A stretch of DNA of 64,000 nucleotides from assembly GCF_019710475.1 (NCBI RefSeq), contig NZ_JAJFAX010000012.1:48789-112788 (forward strand). Reading direction: 5' to 3'. The translations under genes were made by a program, and so were the position numbers. The stretch is from Glycomyces sp. TRM65418. GTDB taxonomy: Bacteria > Actinomycetota > Actinomycetes > Mycobacteriales > Micromonosporaceae. Below, one piece after another: positions 45,076 to 54,910 of this stretch. Position 1 is the first letter of the stretch, and every line of letters starts with the position of its first letter. The notes beneath the pieces are model-generated. The model saw only the letters and a list, made by a program, of their open reading frames with translations, made no database searches and was not told the origin of the DNA.

Positions 45076-46221
45076 ATGAGCCTCTTGGTGGACCGGATCG
45101 GCGAACTCTTCACCGCCGACCCCGAGCACGGCGTCCTCCGCGACGCCGCCGTCGTCGCCGAAGGCGGCCGCATCGCCTGGATCGGCCCGAGCGCCGAAGC
45201 ACCCGAAGCCGACGAACGCGTCGACGCGGACGGACGGGCCGTCATCCCCGGTTTCGTCGACAGCCACGCCCACCTCGTCTTCGCCGGCGACCGCTCGGCC
45301 GAGTTCGCCGCGCGCATGAGCGGCGAGCCCTACACCGGCGGCGGCATCCGCACCACGGTCGCCGCCACCCGCGAGGCCCCCGACGTCGAACTGCGCGCCA
45401 CCGCCGCCCGCCTCACCGCCGAGATGCTCCGCCAGGGGACGACCACAGTGGAGATCAAATCCGGGTACGGCCTCACCGTGGCCGACGAGGCCCGCTGCCT
45501 GCGCATCGCCGGCGAGTTCACGCCCGAGACCACCTACCTCGGGGCGCACACCGTCCCCTCCGGCGCCGACCCCGACGAGTACACCGCCCTCGCCTGCGGC
45601 CCCATGCTCGACGCCTGCGCGCCGCACGCCAAATGGGCCGACGTCTTCTGCGAACGGGGCGCCTTCGACGGCGACCAGGCCCGCGCCGTCCTCACCGCCG
45701 CCGCGAAAGCCGGACTGGGGCTGCGCGTCCACGCCAACCAGCTCACCGCCGGTCCCGGCGTCCGACTCGCCGTCGAACTCGGTGCGGCCTCCGCCGACCA
45801 CTGCACCCATCTCACCGGCGCCGACGTCGACGCCCTCGCCTCCAGCTTCACCGTCGCCGCCCTCCTGCCGGGGGCCGAGTTCTCCACCCGCTCGCCCTAT
45901 CCCGACGCGCGCCGCCTCATCGACGCCGGCGCGACCGTCGCGCTCGCGACCGACTGCAACCCCGGCTCATCGTTCACCAGCAGCATGGCCTTCTGCATCG
46001 CCCTCGCGGTCCGAGAGATGCGCATGACCCCCGCCGAAGCCCTGACCGCGGCTACCCTGGGCGGAGCCAAGGCATTGCGCCGCAACGACGTCGGCCGCCT
46101 CGTCATCGGTGCGCGGGCCGACCTCGCGGTGCTCGACGCGCCCAGCCACGTCCACCTGGCCTACCGGCCCGGAACACCCCTGATCACGACCGTCGTCCGC
46201 GGCGGCGCCGTGGTGAGTTGA
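45076..46221 (+). CDS. hutI: Imidazolonepropionase
   Basis: A 381-aa amidohydrolase converting 4-imidazolone-5-propionate to N-formimidoylglutamate. The HAH metal motif is at 64-66 ([14 protein letters not shown]). Later landmarks are EIKSGYGLT, the metal-associated VHANQLT, and [14 protein letters not shown] near the C-terminus. Normal length. It starts 31 bp after hutF and ends 9 bp before hutH. Confidence 0.95.
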   Translation: MSLLVDRIGELFTADPEHGVLRDAAVVAEGGRIAWIGPSAEAPEADERVDADGRAVIPGFVDSHAHLVFAGDRSAEFAARMSGEPYTGGGIRTTVAATREAPDVELRATAARLTAEMLRQGTTTVEIKSGYGLTVADEARCLRIAGEFTPETTYLGAHTVPSGADPDEYTALACGPMLDACAPHAKWADVFCERGAFDGDQARAVLTAAAKAGLGLRVHANQLTAGPGVRLAVELGAASADHCTHLTGADVDALASSFTVAALLPGAEFSTRSPYPDARRLIDAGATVALATDCNPGSSFTSSMAFCIALAVREMRMTPAEALTAATLGGAKALRRNDVGRLVIGARADLAVLDAPSHVHLAYRPGTPLITTVVRGGAVVS

Positions 46222-46230
46222 GGAGCAGCG

Positions 46231-47769
46231 ATGTCCACAGTCCGCATCAAGCCCGTCCCGGTCACCCCCGGCGAAGTGATCGCGGTGGCCCGCGACCGCG
46301 CCCGCGTGGTCCTCGACGCCGAGGCCCGCGAGGCGATGATCCAGAGTCGAGCCATCGTGGACGCCATCGAACGCGAAGGCCGCCCCGTCTACGGCGTCTC
46401 GACCGGTTTCGGCGCCCTCGCCAACACCTTCGTCGCGCCCGAGCGCCGCGCCGAACTCCAGCACGCGCTCATCCGCTCGCACGCCGCGGGCGTCGGCGAC
46501 CCCATGCCCGACGAGGTCGTGCGGGCGATGATGCTGCTGCGCCTGCGTTCGCTCGCCATGGGCCGCAGCGGCGTCCGCCCGGAAGTCGCCGAGGCGCTGG
46601 CCGCCCTGCTCAACGCGGACGTCACACCGTGGGTCCCGCGGCACGGCTCCCTCGGGGCATCGGGCGACCTCGCGCCGCTGGCCCACTGCGCGATGGTGCT
46701 CCTCGGCGAGGGCTGGGTCCGCGCCGCGGACGGCGCCCGCGTCGAGGCCGGCCCGGTCCTGGAACGCGCCGGCCTGACACCGATCACGTTGTCGTCGAAA
46801 GAGGGCCTGGCGCTCATCAACGGCACGGACGGCATGCTGGGCATGCTGCTGCTGGCGGTCGAGGACCTGCGCCACCTGCTGACGATGGCCGACGTGTGCG
46901 CGGCGCTGTCGAACGAGGCCATGCTCGGTTCCGACCGCCCGTTCCAGCCGGAGCTCCACGAGATCCGCCCACAGCCGGGCCAGGCGAAGAGCGCGGCGAA
47001 CATCCACCGGCTGCTGCAGGACTCCGAGGTCATGGACTCGCACCGGAACGACACGGCGCACGCGGTCCAAGACGCCTACTCGATGCGATGCGCCCCGCAA
47101 GTGGCCGGAGCGGCGAGGGACGTGCTCGCCTACGCCGAGACCGTGACGGCCCGAGAACTCGACTCGGTGGTCGACAACCCGGTCGTCCTCCCCGACGGCC
47201 GTGTGGAGTCCACGGGCAACTTCCACGGCGCCCCGCTGGGCTACGCGGCCGACTTTCTCGGCATCGCGGCGGCGGACGTCGGCTCGATCTCGGAACGACG
47301 CGTGGACCGCCTCCTCGACGTCACCCGCTCGCGGGGGCTGCCGGCCTTCCTGAGCCCGGACCCGGGAGTGAACTCGGGCCTGATGATCGCGCAGTACACG
47401 GCGGCGGGCATCGTGGCCGAGAACCGCAGGCTCGCGGCCCCGGCCTCGGTCGACTCGGTCCCCACGTCGGGCATGCAGGAAGACCACGTGTCGATGGGCT
47501 GGGCGGCGGCCTGCAAGCTGCGGACGATCATCGACAACCTGGGCACGCTCCTGGCGGTCGAACTCCTCGCCGGAGTCCAAGGCCTGCAACTGCGCCAACC
47601 CCTCATCCCGAGTCCGGCCGCCAGGGCCGCGATCGCGGCGGTGGCCCCGATCGCCGGCAAGCCGGGCCCCGACCACTTCCTGGCCCCGGTCATCGAGCAG
47701 GTGCAGCACCTCGTCGAGGGCGCGACCCTGCGCGCTGAGATCGAGGCGGCGGTGGGCCCGCTCAGCTGA
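46231..47769 (+). CDS. hutH: Histidine ammonia-lyase
   Basis: A 512-aa lyase that deaminates L-histidine to urocanate, the entry step of the pathway. The MIO cofactor forms from Ala-Ser-Gly 143-145 in GSLGASGDLAPL. The catalytic Tyr53 is in VYGVSTGFG, and the later QDAYSMRCAPQV and VDSVPTSGMQEDHVSMGW are typical. RBS GAGGAG lies just upstream of the ATG. It is the last hut gene, although it acts first. Confidence 0.97.
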   Translation: MSTVRIKPVPVTPGEVIAVARDRARVVLDAEAREAMIQSRAIVDAIEREGRPVYGVSTGFGALANTFVAPERRAELQHALIRSHAAGVGDPMPDEVVRAMMLLRLRSLAMGRSGVRPEVAEALAALLNADVTPWVPRHGSLGASGDLAPLAHCAMVLLGEGWVRAADGARVEAGPVLERAGLTPITLSSKEGLALINGTDGMLGMLLLAVEDLRHLLTMADVCAALSNEAMLGSDRPFQPELHEIRPQPGQAKSAANIHRLLQDSEVMDSHRNDTAHAVQDAYSMRCAPQVAGAARDVLAYAETVTARELDSVVDNPVVLPDGRVESTGNFHGAPLGYAADFLGIAAADVGSISERRVDRLLDVTRSRGLPAFLSPDPGVNSGLMIAQYTAAGIVAENRRLAAPASVDSVPTSGMQEDHVSMGWAAACKLRTIIDNLGTLLAVELLAGVQGLQLRQPLIPSPAARAAIAAVAPIAGKPGPDHFLAPVIEQVQHLVEGATLRAEIEAAVGPLS

Positions 47770-47830
47770 CGACCTCGGAACGCCCGAGGCCGCCCCGGCC
47801 ACATACACGGCGTTGCGGGCCCAAGATGCG

Positions 47831-47863
47831 GCGGCCCGGCGGAACGGTGTTCCGCCGGGCCGC
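47831..47863. terminator. Bidirectional terminator, 15-bp perfect stem
   Basis: GCGGCCCGGCGGAAC (47831-47845) pairs perfectly with 47849-47863 around GGT, between convergent hutH and ndgR. It has no long U-tract on either side, as is common in high-GC actinobacteria. Confidence 0.8.
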
Positions 47864-47871
47864 TCCATGTC

Positions 47872-48573
47872 TCAGAGGCCGGAGAGTTTCTGGCCCGCGC
47901 GGATCACGGCCATGCCGAGGCGGTCGCCCGGGCGTCGTCCCAGTCGCTCGATCGGCCCGGAGACCGAGATCGCGGCGACGACGCGGCCGGTCTTGTCGCG
48001 CACCGGCGCCGAGACGCTCACGACGCCCGGCTCGCGCTCGGCCACCGACTGCGCGAAGCCGCGCCGGCGCACCTCCGCGAGGGTCTTGGACGAGAAGCGG
48101 CACTTGGGCAGCAGCGGCAGGATCCCCTCGGGCGGCTCCCACGCGAGGAGCACCTGGGCGCCGGAGCCGGCCGTCATGGGCAGGGCGGCCCCCACGGGCA
48201 CCGTGTCCCGCAGCCCGGAGGCGCGTTCGGCGGCGGCGACGCAGACGCGCTCGTCGGCCCGCCTGCGGTACAGCTGGGTCGACTCGCCGGTCTGGTCCCG
48301 CAGGAGGTTGAGGACCGGCTCGGCGGCGCTGAGCAGCACGTCGGCCGTGGACCCGGCGAGTTCGCCGAGCTTCGGGCCGGGACGCCAGCGCCCCTCGTGG
48401 TCGCGTTGCAGCATCTCGTGGGCCTCGAGGGCCTGCGCGAGGCGGTGGGCCGTGGCCCGGGGCAGTCCCGTCTCGTGCACGAGCTCAGCCAGGCTGGCGC
48501 CATTGGTGCAAGCCGTGAGGATGAGCACCGCCTTGTCGAGGACGCCGACTCCGCTGATAGTATTCGTTCTCAC
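47872..48573 (-). CDS. ndgR: IclR-family regulator NdgR (leuCD control)
   Basis: A 233-aa IclR-type regulator. The GTG start at 48573 gives SGVGVLDKAVLILTACTNGASLAELVHETGLPRATAHRL, which closely matches the NdgR/AreB N-terminus of Streptomyces. An ATG seven codons upstream is possible, but GGGAGG fits the GTG. The effector domain has RDQTGESTQLYRRR, ERASGLRDTVPVG, RRRGFAQSVAEREPGVVSVSAPVRD and VAAISVSGPIERL. The gene is divergent from leuC with a 52-bp gap, exactly the arrangement in which NdgR binds the leuCD promoter to control leucine and amino-acid metabolism. Confidence 0.93.
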   Translation of the reverse strand: MRTNTISGVGVLDKAVLILTACTNGASLAELVHETGLPRATAHRLAQALEAHEMLQRDHEGRWRPGPKLGELAGSTADVLLSAAEPVLNLLRDQTGESTQLYRRRADERVCVAAAERASGLRDTVPVGAALPMTAGSGAQVLLAWEPPEGILPLLPKCRFSSKTLAEVRRRGFAQSVAEREPGVVSVSAPVRDKTGRVVAAISVSGPIERLGRRPGDRLGMAVIRAGQKLSGL

Positions 48574-48625
48574 GAGCTGAACACTACCTCCCATATTTCG
48601 AGAAGTCCAACGACTGGGAACAGAG

Positions 48626-50053
48626 ATGTCACGTACACCACACGAAGCCGAGGAGATGCGACCGCGCACCCTCGCCGAAAAGGTCTGGGACGCCCACGTG
48701 GTACGCACGGGCGGCGCGCAGCCGGACCTGCTTTACATCGACCTCCACCTCCTCCACGAGGTGACCAGCCCCCAGGCCTTCGACGGCCTGCGGCAGGCCG
48801 GGCGCAAGGTCCGCCGGACCGATCTCACGATCGCGACCGAAGACCACAACACGCCCACCGACAACCTCTTCACCATCGCGGACCCGACCAGCCGCAAGCA
48901 GATCGAGACGCTCCGCGCCAACTGCGAGGAGTTCGGCGTCCGCATCCACTCCCTCGGCGACGACAACCAGGGTGTGGTCCATGTGGTGGGACCCCAGCTG
49001 GGACTCACCCAGCCGGGCATGACCGTCGTGTGCGGCGACTCCCACACCTCGACGCACGGCGCGTTCGGCTCGATCGCGTTCGGCATCGGCACCAGCGAGG
49101 TCGAGCACGTGCTCGCCACGCAGACCCTGCCGCAGGCCAAGCCGAAGTACATGGCCGTCACCGTCAACGGGTCCCTGCCCGAAGGCGTGTCCGCCAAGGA
49201 CCTGATCCTCAAGATCATCTCCATCACCGGCACCGGCGGCGGCAAGGGCCACATCGTCGAATACCGCGGCCAGGCCATCGAGGAGCTCTCGATGGAAGGC
49301 CGCATGACGGTGTGCAACATGTCCATCGAATGGGGCGCCAAGGCCGGCCTCATCGCCCCCGACGAGCGCACCTTCGCGTACGTCCAGGGTCGCCCCCACG
49401 CGCCCCAGGGCGAGGACTGGGACGCCGCCGTCGAGTACTGGCGCACCCTCAAGACCGACGAGGGCGCCGTCTTCGACAAGGAGATCGTCATCGACGCGGC
49501 CTCCCTGAGCCCGTTCGTCACCTGGGGCACCAACCCCGGCCAGGGCGTCGAGCTCTCCGGGAACGTGCCCGACCCGAACGACTTCGACGACCCGATCCAG
49601 CGCACCACCGCCGCGAGCGCCCTCGAGTACATGGGCCTCGAAGCCGGCACGCCGATGCGCGAGGTCCCCGTCGACGTGGTCTTCCTCGGCTCGTGCACCA
49701 ACGGCCGTATCGAGGACCTGCGCACCGCCGCCGAGGTCATCAAGGGCCGCAGGGTCGCCGAGGGCGTGACCATGATGGTCGTGCCCGGCTCGGCCAAAGT
49801 GCGCGAGCAGGCCATGGCCGAGGGCCTCGACCAGGTCTTCACCGAGGCAGGCGCCGACTGGCGCTTCGCGGGCTGCTCGATGTGCCTGGGCATGAACCCG
49901 GACCAGCTGACGCCCGGCCAGCGCGCCGCCTCCACCTCGAACCGCAACTTCGAGGGCCGCCAAGGCAAGGGCGGGCGCACCCACCTGGTCAGCCCGGCCG
50001 TCGCCGCGGCCACCGCCGTCACCGGACGCCTCGCCAGCCCGGCGGACCTGTAA
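48626..50053 (+). CDS. leuC: 3-Isopropylmalate dehydratase, large subunit
   Basis: A 475-aa aconitase-family subunit isomerising 2- to 3-isopropylmalate in leucine synthesis. 4Fe-4S ligands are in [11 protein letters not shown] and the [11 protein letters not shown] pair. The N-terminus ([14 protein letters not shown]) and [31 protein letters not shown] are diagnostic. The ATG at 48626 adds ten residues to the usual N-terminus; the ATG at 48656 gives the common length but has GAGGAG directly against it, too close for good initiation. Forms a heterodimer with LeuD. Confidence 0.96.
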   Translation: MSRTPHEAEEMRPRTLAEKVWDAHVVRTGGAQPDLLYIDLHLLHEVTSPQAFDGLRQAGRKVRRTDLTIATEDHNTPTDNLFTIADPTSRKQIETLRANCEEFGVRIHSLGDDNQGVVHVVGPQLGLTQPGMTVVCGDSHTSTHGAFGSIAFGIGTSEVEHVLATQTLPQAKPKYMAVTVNGSLPEGVSAKDLILKIISITGTGGGKGHIVEYRGQAIEELSMEGRMTVCNMSIEWGAKAGLIAPDERTFAYVQGRPHAPQGEDWDAAVEYWRTLKTDEGAVFDKEIVIDAASLSPFVTWGTNPGQGVELSGNVPDPNDFDDPIQRTTAASALEYMGLEAGTPMREVPVDVVFLGSCTNGRIEDLRTAAEVIKGRRVAEGVTMMVVPGSAKVREQAMAEGLDQVFTEAGADWRFAGCSMCLGMNPDQLTPGQRAASTSNRNFEGRQGKGGRTHLVSPAVAAATAVTGRLASPADL

Positions 50054-50068
50054 GAGAGGGCAAGGAAC

Positions 50069-50668
50069 ATGGACAAGTTCACGACCCACACCGGCCGGGT
50101 CGCCCCGCTGCGGCGATCCAACGTCGACACGGACCAGATCATCCCGGCCGTCTACCTCAAGCGGGTCACCAAGACCGGCTTCGAGGACGGCCTGTTCGCC
50201 GAATGGCGCGAGGACGAGCAGTTCCTGCTCAACCAGGAGGCGTACAAGCACGCCACGATCCTGGTGACCGGCACCGAGTTCGGCACGGGCTCCTCCCGCG
50301 AGCACGCCGTCTGGGCGCTCAAGGACTACGGCTTCAAAGCCGTGGTCGCCCCCCGCTTCGGTGACATCTTCCGCGGCAACTCGCTCAAGAACGGTCTGTT
50401 GACTGTGGAGCTGCCCGAGGCGGCCGTCGAGGAGCTGTGGGCGCTCGCCGAGGCGAATCCGGACACCGAGGTCACCGTCGACCTCGTCGCCTGCGAAGTC
50501 CGTGCGGGGGACCGCGCCTGGGGCTTCGAGTTCGACGAGTTCCTGCGCTGGCGGATGATGGAGGGCCTCGACGACGTGGCGCTGACGCTCCGCGACGAGG
50601 ACAAGATCGCGGCGTACGAGTCGAACCGGGACGCTTGGCGGCCTAGGACTCTCCCCGCTCAGGTCTAG
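50069..50668 (+). CDS. leuD: 3-Isopropylmalate dehydratase, small subunit
   Basis: A 199-aa partner of LeuC. It has the swivel-domain blocks [39 protein letters not shown] and [14 protein letters not shown], all full length. It starts 15 bp after leuC with AAGG upstream, so the two are co-translated. Confidence 0.97.
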   Translation: MDKFTTHTGRVAPLRRSNVDTDQIIPAVYLKRVTKTGFEDGLFAEWREDEQFLLNQEAYKHATILVTGTEFGTGSSREHAVWALKDYGFKAVVAPRFGDIFRGNSLKNGLLTVELPEAAVEELWALAEANPDTEVTVDLVACEVRAGDRAWGFEFDEFLRWRMMEGLDDVALTLRDEDKIAAYESNRDAWRPRTLPAQV

Positions 50669-50702
50669 CGTCCACAATCCGATCCAGTTAGCCCGCACGT
50701 AC

Positions 50703-50729
50703 GGAGCCGGTGGCGTCGCCACCGGCTCC
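50703..50729 (+). terminator. Hairpin after leuD
   Basis: GGAGCCGGTGGCG (50703-50715) and CGCCACCGGCTCC (50717-50729) form a perfect palindrome about one base, in practice an 11-bp stem with a 5-nt loop. It lies 35 bp after the leuD stop. Confidence 0.75.
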
Positions 50730-50829
50730 AGGCGTGTTCGGGTCCCTCCCAACGGGGTTGCGAGCGTCGATTTCGGGCACCCGAATAAAAATTCCTTGCG
50801 ACACAAGGGGTCGATTTTCGCGGAAACAG

Positions 50830-50858
50830 TTGCGTTCGCTTTCGAAACGTCATAACGT
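50830..50858 (+). promoter_or_regulatory. Predicted hupB promoter
   Basis: TTGCGT (50830-50835) and TAACGT (50853-50858) are 17 bp apart in an unusually AT-rich stretch about 50 bp upstream of the GTG start. Confidence 0.5.
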
Positions 50859-50909
50859 GCGCTTAACAAGCTGGTATGGCTCCAGAACCTTATCGGGAGG
50901 GTAGGACTC

Positions 50910-51473
50910 GTGAACAAGGCAGAGTTCGTCGATCGGATCGCCGCTCGCACTGGCGACCGGGCCGCTGCGAAAGAAGTCGTGGACGTCGCGATCGACGAGA
51001 TACAGCGCGCGGTGGTGAAAGGGGAGAAAGTCTCCTTCGCCGGTTTCGGCGTCTTCGAGAAGCGCCAACGCGCCGCTCGCATGGCCCGCAACCCGCGCAC
51101 CGGAGAGGCGGTCAAGGTCAAGAAGACCGTCGTCCCCGCGTTCCGTCCGGGCACGGGGTTCAAGGAACTCGTGACCGGCAAGCGGAAGCCGACCAAGGCC
51201 GCCTCGGCCTCGAAGAAGGCCGCTCCCGCGAAGAAGGCCGCCACCGCGAAGAAGGCGACGGCCAAGAAGACGGCCGCCAAGAAGACCACGCGCGCCGCCT
51301 CCGCCGGGGGCCGTTCGATGGCCACCGATCGCGTGTCGGCCAAGAAGACCGCTGCGAAGAAGAGCACGGCCAAGAAGGCTTCGACCGCGAAGAAGGCCGT
51401 CCGCAAGACGGCGTCCAAGCCCGCGGCCAAGAAGTCGACGGCGAAGAAGACCACGAAGCGCGGACGCAGCTGA
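50910..51473 (+). CDS. hupB: HU-family nucleoid protein with Lys/Ala-rich tail
   Basis: A 187-aa DNA-binding protein. Residues 1-90 are a canonical HU domain (NKAEFVDRIAARTGDRAAAKEVVD, GFGVFEKRQRAARMARNPRTGE, then VPAFRPGTGFKELV). Residues about 91-187 are a histone-H1-like tail of KKA/AKK repeats. This long form (HupB of mycobacteria, HupS of Streptomyces) compacts DNA and is found in actinobacteria only, to my knowledge. The GTG start at 50910 follows GGGAGG. Its place just after leuCD matches Streptomyces. Confidence 0.96.
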   Translation: MNKAEFVDRIAARTGDRAAAKEVVDVAIDEIQRAVVKGEKVSFAGFGVFEKRQRAARMARNPRTGEAVKVKKTVVPAFRPGTGFKELVTGKRKPTKAASASKKAAPAKKAATAKKATAKKTAAKKTTRAASAGGRSMATDRVSAKKTAAKKSTAKKASTAKKAVRKTASKPAAKKSTAKKTTKRGRS

Positions 51474-51533
51474 TGCCGCGGCCCCGGACCGGTTCGGGGC
51501 ACGGTGCGGCCCCCGTCCGACTCGCACGGGGAA

Positions 51534-51564
51534 GAGGGCATTCAGGAGCCACCTGAATGCCCTC
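51534..51564. terminator. Terminator between hupB and the alditol oxidase gene
   Basis: GAGGGCATTCAGG (51534-51546) pairs perfectly with CCTGAATGCCCTC (51552-51564) around a 5-nt loop. It lies between convergent genes, so it can serve both. Confidence 0.8.
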
Positions 51565-51604
51565 GCTTGCTTTCCGGGACCGGCGCCTCAGACGCCCCGT
51601 CCCA

Positions 51605-52885
51605 CTAGCGCGCGCCACCGCCCGCGATCGCGGCGGTGAAGTCATTGGCGAACTTCCCCTCTGGATCGACGCGTTCGCGCAGTTTCTCGAAGTCGCCCAT
51701 TCGCGGATAACGCGAGCGGACTTCGCCGATCGGCGTCGAAAACAATTTGCCCCAATGCGGGCGAGGTGAAAACGGTTCCAGCGCCGCCTCCAACGCGTGC
51801 ATCACCGGCCGCACCGCGTTGAAGTCGCTCACCCATGTGAAATGCAGACCCACGGTGTCGCGTCCGTAGGCCGGCGAGAGCCACAGGTCGTCCGCCGCCA
51901 TCGTGCGGACCTCGTTGATCTGCGTGACCGTCGCGAGCTCGTCGCCGATCCCGGCCAGCGCCTCCAGTGCCGCGGGGGCGTCCGCGCGGTCGATCAGGTA
52001 CTCCGACTGGAGCTCGTCGCCCGCGCTGGGCGTGAACTCGGCCTTGAAGTGCGGCAGGCGCTCGTGCCAGGGCCCCGTCTGGCCCAGCTGGACGGTGCAC
52101 GCGGCCGGGTCCACCCCCGGGATGGGGTGGCGGGGACCGGTCGCCAGCGGCGCGCCGTACCAGTTCGCCTGCGGAAAGGGATGGCTCTGGTCGGCGGTGC
52201 GCTGCTTGACCCAGAACTGGAACGCCGGCTCGGCGCCCCACCGCGTGAACAGGCTCGTGCTGTAGGCGGCCGAGGTGAGCCCGTCGAAGTCGGCCACGAC
52301 CGCGTCCAGGGACAGGCCGTCGTAGACGTACTGGCGCATCTCGAAGGCCGGCAAGAGGTCCAGCGTCACCGTGTGCACCACGCCCAAGGCGCCCAGGTGG
52401 ACGACCGAACCGGGGAAGTCCTCGTCGCCGCGGGCCACGGTGCGCAGTTCGCCGTCCGGGCCGATGAACTCGATCGCGGCCACGGCCGTCGCGAGGCTCC
52501 CGTTGCGGTCGCCCGAACCGTGCGTCCCCGTGGCGATCGACCCGGCCACCGAGATGTGCGGCAGCGACGCCATGTTGTGGAGTGCGAACCCGGCGCGGTG
52601 GACCGCGTCGCTCAACGCGGCGTACGTGAGCCAGCCGGAGGCGCGCACCGTCGCCTTGAGCGCGTCGACGGACACTTCGGGCTCGATGCCGGCGAGCGAG
52701 ATCATCGTCGCCTCGGAGGCGGCGATCTCGTTGAACGAGTGGCCCGACCCGAGCACGCGCAGGCGCGGTGCGGCCGCCACGGCCGCCCGGGCCTCGTCGA
52801 GCGTGGCGGGCGCCTCGAAGCGGCTGGGGGAGAAGCGGATGTTCCCGGCCCAGTTCTGCAGGGCGGTGGGGGCACGGTCCGGCAC
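51605..52885 (-). CDS. FAD-dependent alditol (xylitol) oxidase
   Basis: A 426-aa flavoprotein of the VAO family, close in pattern to AldO of Streptomyces coelicolor. It oxidises the terminal hydroxyl of xylitol, sorbitol or related polyols and makes hydrogen peroxide. The predicted covalent FAD ligand is His49 in LGSGHSFNEIA. Further FAD-domain blocks are NMASLPHISVAGSIATGTHGSG and VHLGALGVVHTVTLDL. Substrate-domain matches to AldO are GPWHERLPHFKAEFTPSAGDELQSEYL and WLSPAYGRDTVGLHFTWV. The GTG start at 52885 has AAGGAGGAA with 7-nt spacing. No sugar-alcohol transporter is adjacent. Confidence 0.9.
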   Translation of the reverse strand: MPDRAPTALQNWAGNIRFSPSRFEAPATLDEARAAVAAAPRLRVLGSGHSFNEIAASEATMISLAGIEPEVSVDALKATVRASGWLTYAALSDAVHRAGFALHNMASLPHISVAGSIATGTHGSGDRNGSLATAVAAIEFIGPDGELRTVARGDEDFPGSVVHLGALGVVHTVTLDLLPAFEMRQYVYDGLSLDAVVADFDGLTSAAYSTSLFTRWGAEPAFQFWVKQRTADQSHPFPQANWYGAPLATGPRHPIPGVDPAACTVQLGQTGPWHERLPHFKAEFTPSAGDELQSEYLIDRADAPAALEALAGIGDELATVTQINEVRTMAADDLWLSPAYGRDTVGLHFTWVSDFNAVRPVMHALEAALEPFSPRPHWGKLFSTPIGEVRSRYPRMGDFEKLRERVDPEGKFANDFTAAIAGGGAR

Positions 52886-53357
52886 GGCGGATTCCTCCTT
52901 GTAGGCGCGCTACTGCGCACGGGGTGCGGCAGGGGCGGCCAACGGTACCGCGAAACCCGCTCCGACCAGTCGCGACCAGTCCGAGTGGCGGGACGGCCGA
53001 AAGGCCGGTGAGAGGCAGGCGACACCGCCGCGGCGCGAACGGCCGTTCACGGCCCGGATCCGCCTCGAAGGCGGCGGTCGGCGCGCGGCGACCGCGGCCC
53101 GCCCCCGCCTCCCGGCCGCTCGCTCGCCGCGCCGGGCTGCGGATCGCAAGCCGTGCCGGCGAAGGCCGCTGCATCGGAGCGGTGCCGGGACCGCGGACCC
53201 CGCCGCATCGGGGCGACTGACAACATAGGGAGCAGCTTCGACGCGAGCGCCGAGCCGACGCCGGGGCAGCGGTTTGCGCCGCGGCCGACGACGCCGCCGT
53301 GCCGCGGCCGTCGAAGCCTCGGCCGCGCCGGCCCGGGCCGGTATCACGGGACCGTCG
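52886..53357. other. 472-bp intergenic region, no supported gene
   Basis: It lies between two minus-strand genes and is very GC-rich. Every open frame in it is Arg/Pro/Ala-dominated with no RBS. I see no tRNA-like fold or strong hairpin. Confidence 0.5.
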
Positions 53358-54254
53358 CTAAAGCCGCTCCACTCCCACGAGCTTCTGGCCCGACAGCGAC
53401 AGCACCCACGCCTCGCCAGCCCGGGTCGAGACGTCCGGGGTCTCCACGCCGTCCTCGTCCGCCAGGATCGCCACCGTGTCGCTCACGACCTCCGGCTCGG
53501 CGCAGACGATCGCCGCCCCGCCGCCGCCCGCCAGCTCCCGCACCCGCAGACTCGAGCGCTCCGGATTGCGTTCGTGGGCATCGGTGTCGAACGCCGAGTC
53601 CCCCGAGAGGCGGCACCGCACCGCCTGCGCGATCGGCTCCACCGTCTGCACGCTCGCCCGGCCCGTGGCGCTGTAGGCCCGATCCGGCCGGTACAGCGAG
53701 GCCAGCGCCGCCAACCGCACCGCCTGGTCCTGCCCGCGCAGGCTCAACGGCCGCGTCACCTCCGGTCCGGACCAGCGCCGCTCGGTCTCCGCCGGGACCA
53801 CCAGCAGCACCGTCGCGGTCACCGCCGGGAGCGCCGAGAACGCCTTGAGCACCTGCTGATCCCGCGGACGCGTCAGCGTCTCCCGCGCCTCCGCGAGCGT
53901 GATCCAGCACCGCGCGCCGATCTCGTCGTCGGCGGTGAAGGCCGCATCGGGCTTCTCGGTGCGCATCGACCAGTAGTCGACGTACTTGAGGATGTCCCCC
54001 TCGGGATTGGGCAGCACGTACGAGGACCGGCACAGCCACAGCTGCGGGATGACCGGGATCCCGGTCTCCTCCTCGACCTCGCGGCACGCCGCCGTCAGCG
54101 CGTGCTCGCCCGGATCGAGTTTGCCCTTGGGCAGCGACCAGTTCCCGACCTTGGGCCGCCACACCGCGACCACCTCGATCAGGCCGCGTTCGCCGTTGCG
54201 CCACAACAGGCCGCCGGCGGCGGCCACCTGCCGCTGTGCCCCGTCTCCGTTCAC
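53358..54254 (-). CDS. Nudix hydrolase fused to a degenerate histidine-phosphatase domain (MutT1-like)
   Basis: A 298-aa two-domain protein like mycobacterial MutT1, which clears oxidised nucleotides or Ap4A-type dinucleotides. The Nudix box is perfect: Gly44, Glu50, then REVEEETGI (58-66). Residues about 145-298 should be a histidine phosphatase, but the RHG/RHA motif that supplies the catalytic His is replaced by LLVVPAETERRW. The Arg of ARPL-type blocks survives partly (TRPLSLRGQDQA). Only the Nudix half is expected to be active. The GTG start is at 54254. Confidence 0.87.
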   Translation of the reverse strand: MNGDGAQRQVAAAGGLLWRNGERGLIEVVAVWRPKVGNWSLPKGKLDPGEHALTAACREVEEETGIPVIPQLWLCRSSYVLPNPEGDILKYVDYWSMRTEKPDAAFTADDEIGARCWITLAEARETLTRPRDQQVLKAFSALPAVTATVLLVVPAETERRWSGPEVTRPLSLRGQDQAVRLAALASLYRPDRAYSATGRASVQTVEPIAQAVRCRLSGDSAFDTDAHERNPERSSLRVRELAGGGGAAIVCAEPEVVSDTVAILADEDGVETPDVSTRAGEAWVLSLSGQKLVGVERL

Positions 54255-54387
54255 CGCAGTGCCCCGTTCACGACAGCGCCCTGTACACGGCAGCGCCCCC
54301 GACCGACATCGTCCCGCTCACACTCACGCCCCATACGGTACTGGGATTCGGCCCTTCGCGGAAACCCCGCCACTCGCGCGAAAGCCG

Positions 54388-54603
54388 CTAGGGACGCATG
54401 GTGAGGATGCGGACCGCGACCACGCGATCCGCTTCGTCGCAGTCGAGCGCGACGCGCTGGCCGGGGCGGAGGAACCGGAGCCCGGAGACGGCGAAGGCCG
54501 CCGCGTCGAAGGCGACGCGGCGGCCGGTGTCCAGGACGACCTCGCCGGAGGTGTCCTCGTTGAAGTTCGAGACGGTGCCCTGCATGCCTTCAGCATGGGG
54601 CAT
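54388..54603 (-). CDS. Small OB-fold/cold-shock-like protein
   Basis: A protein of 71 aa from the ATG at 54603, or 65 aa from the ATG at 54585; neither has a clear RBS, and the shorter form starts at the first conserved beta strand (MQGTVSNFNEDTSGEVVLDTG). The pattern GTVSNFNEDTSGEVV...VAFDAAAF...LRPGQRVALD resembles a cold-shock or S1-like RNA-binding barrel, but the aromatic RNP motifs of CspA are weak. A nucleic-acid-binding role is likely; the exact function is unknown. Confidence 0.75.
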   Translation of the reverse strand: MPHAEGMQGTVSNFNEDTSGEVVLDTGRRVAFDAAAFAVSGLRFLRPGQRVALDCDEADRVVAVRILTMRP

Positions 54604-54637
54604 TCGGGGCGCGACCGCCAGGGGGATCGCGGTCCGG

Positions 54638-54853
54638 CTACTTGCGGATCTGGCGGCGTTCGCGGCCGCCGACGGCCTGGTAGCCCTTGTATCCGAGCCA
54701 GCCGATGACGCCGAGGACGCCGATGACGAGCGCGGCCTTGATGAGGAACCCGAGGGCGCCGAAGATGAGGCCGACGAGGCTCCCCACGATCCAGATCACG
54801 ATGACCGCACCGCCGAAGAGGGCCGCAAGCCAGCCGAAGAGACGCCAGTTCAT
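54638..54853 (-). CDS. Small hydrophobic membrane protein
   Basis: A 71-aa protein with two predicted membrane helices (about 5-30 and 33-55) and a basic C-terminus (GGRERRQIRK). The ATG at 54853 has GGAG 8 nt upstream; an in-frame GTG at 54862 sits too close to that site. It is preceded by an unusual AT-rich palindrome at 54911-54940, so it may belong to an envelope-stress or metal response. No family recognised. Confidence 0.7.
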   Translation of the reverse strand: MNWRLFGWLAALFGGAVIVIWIVGSLVGLIFGALGFLIKAALVIGVLGVIGWLGYKGYQAVGGRERRQIRK

Positions 54854-54910
54854 GTCACTCACTCCGTGTCGAGTCGAAATTCAAGCCGACACGTGCGGTC
54901 GGCGAGCTAG

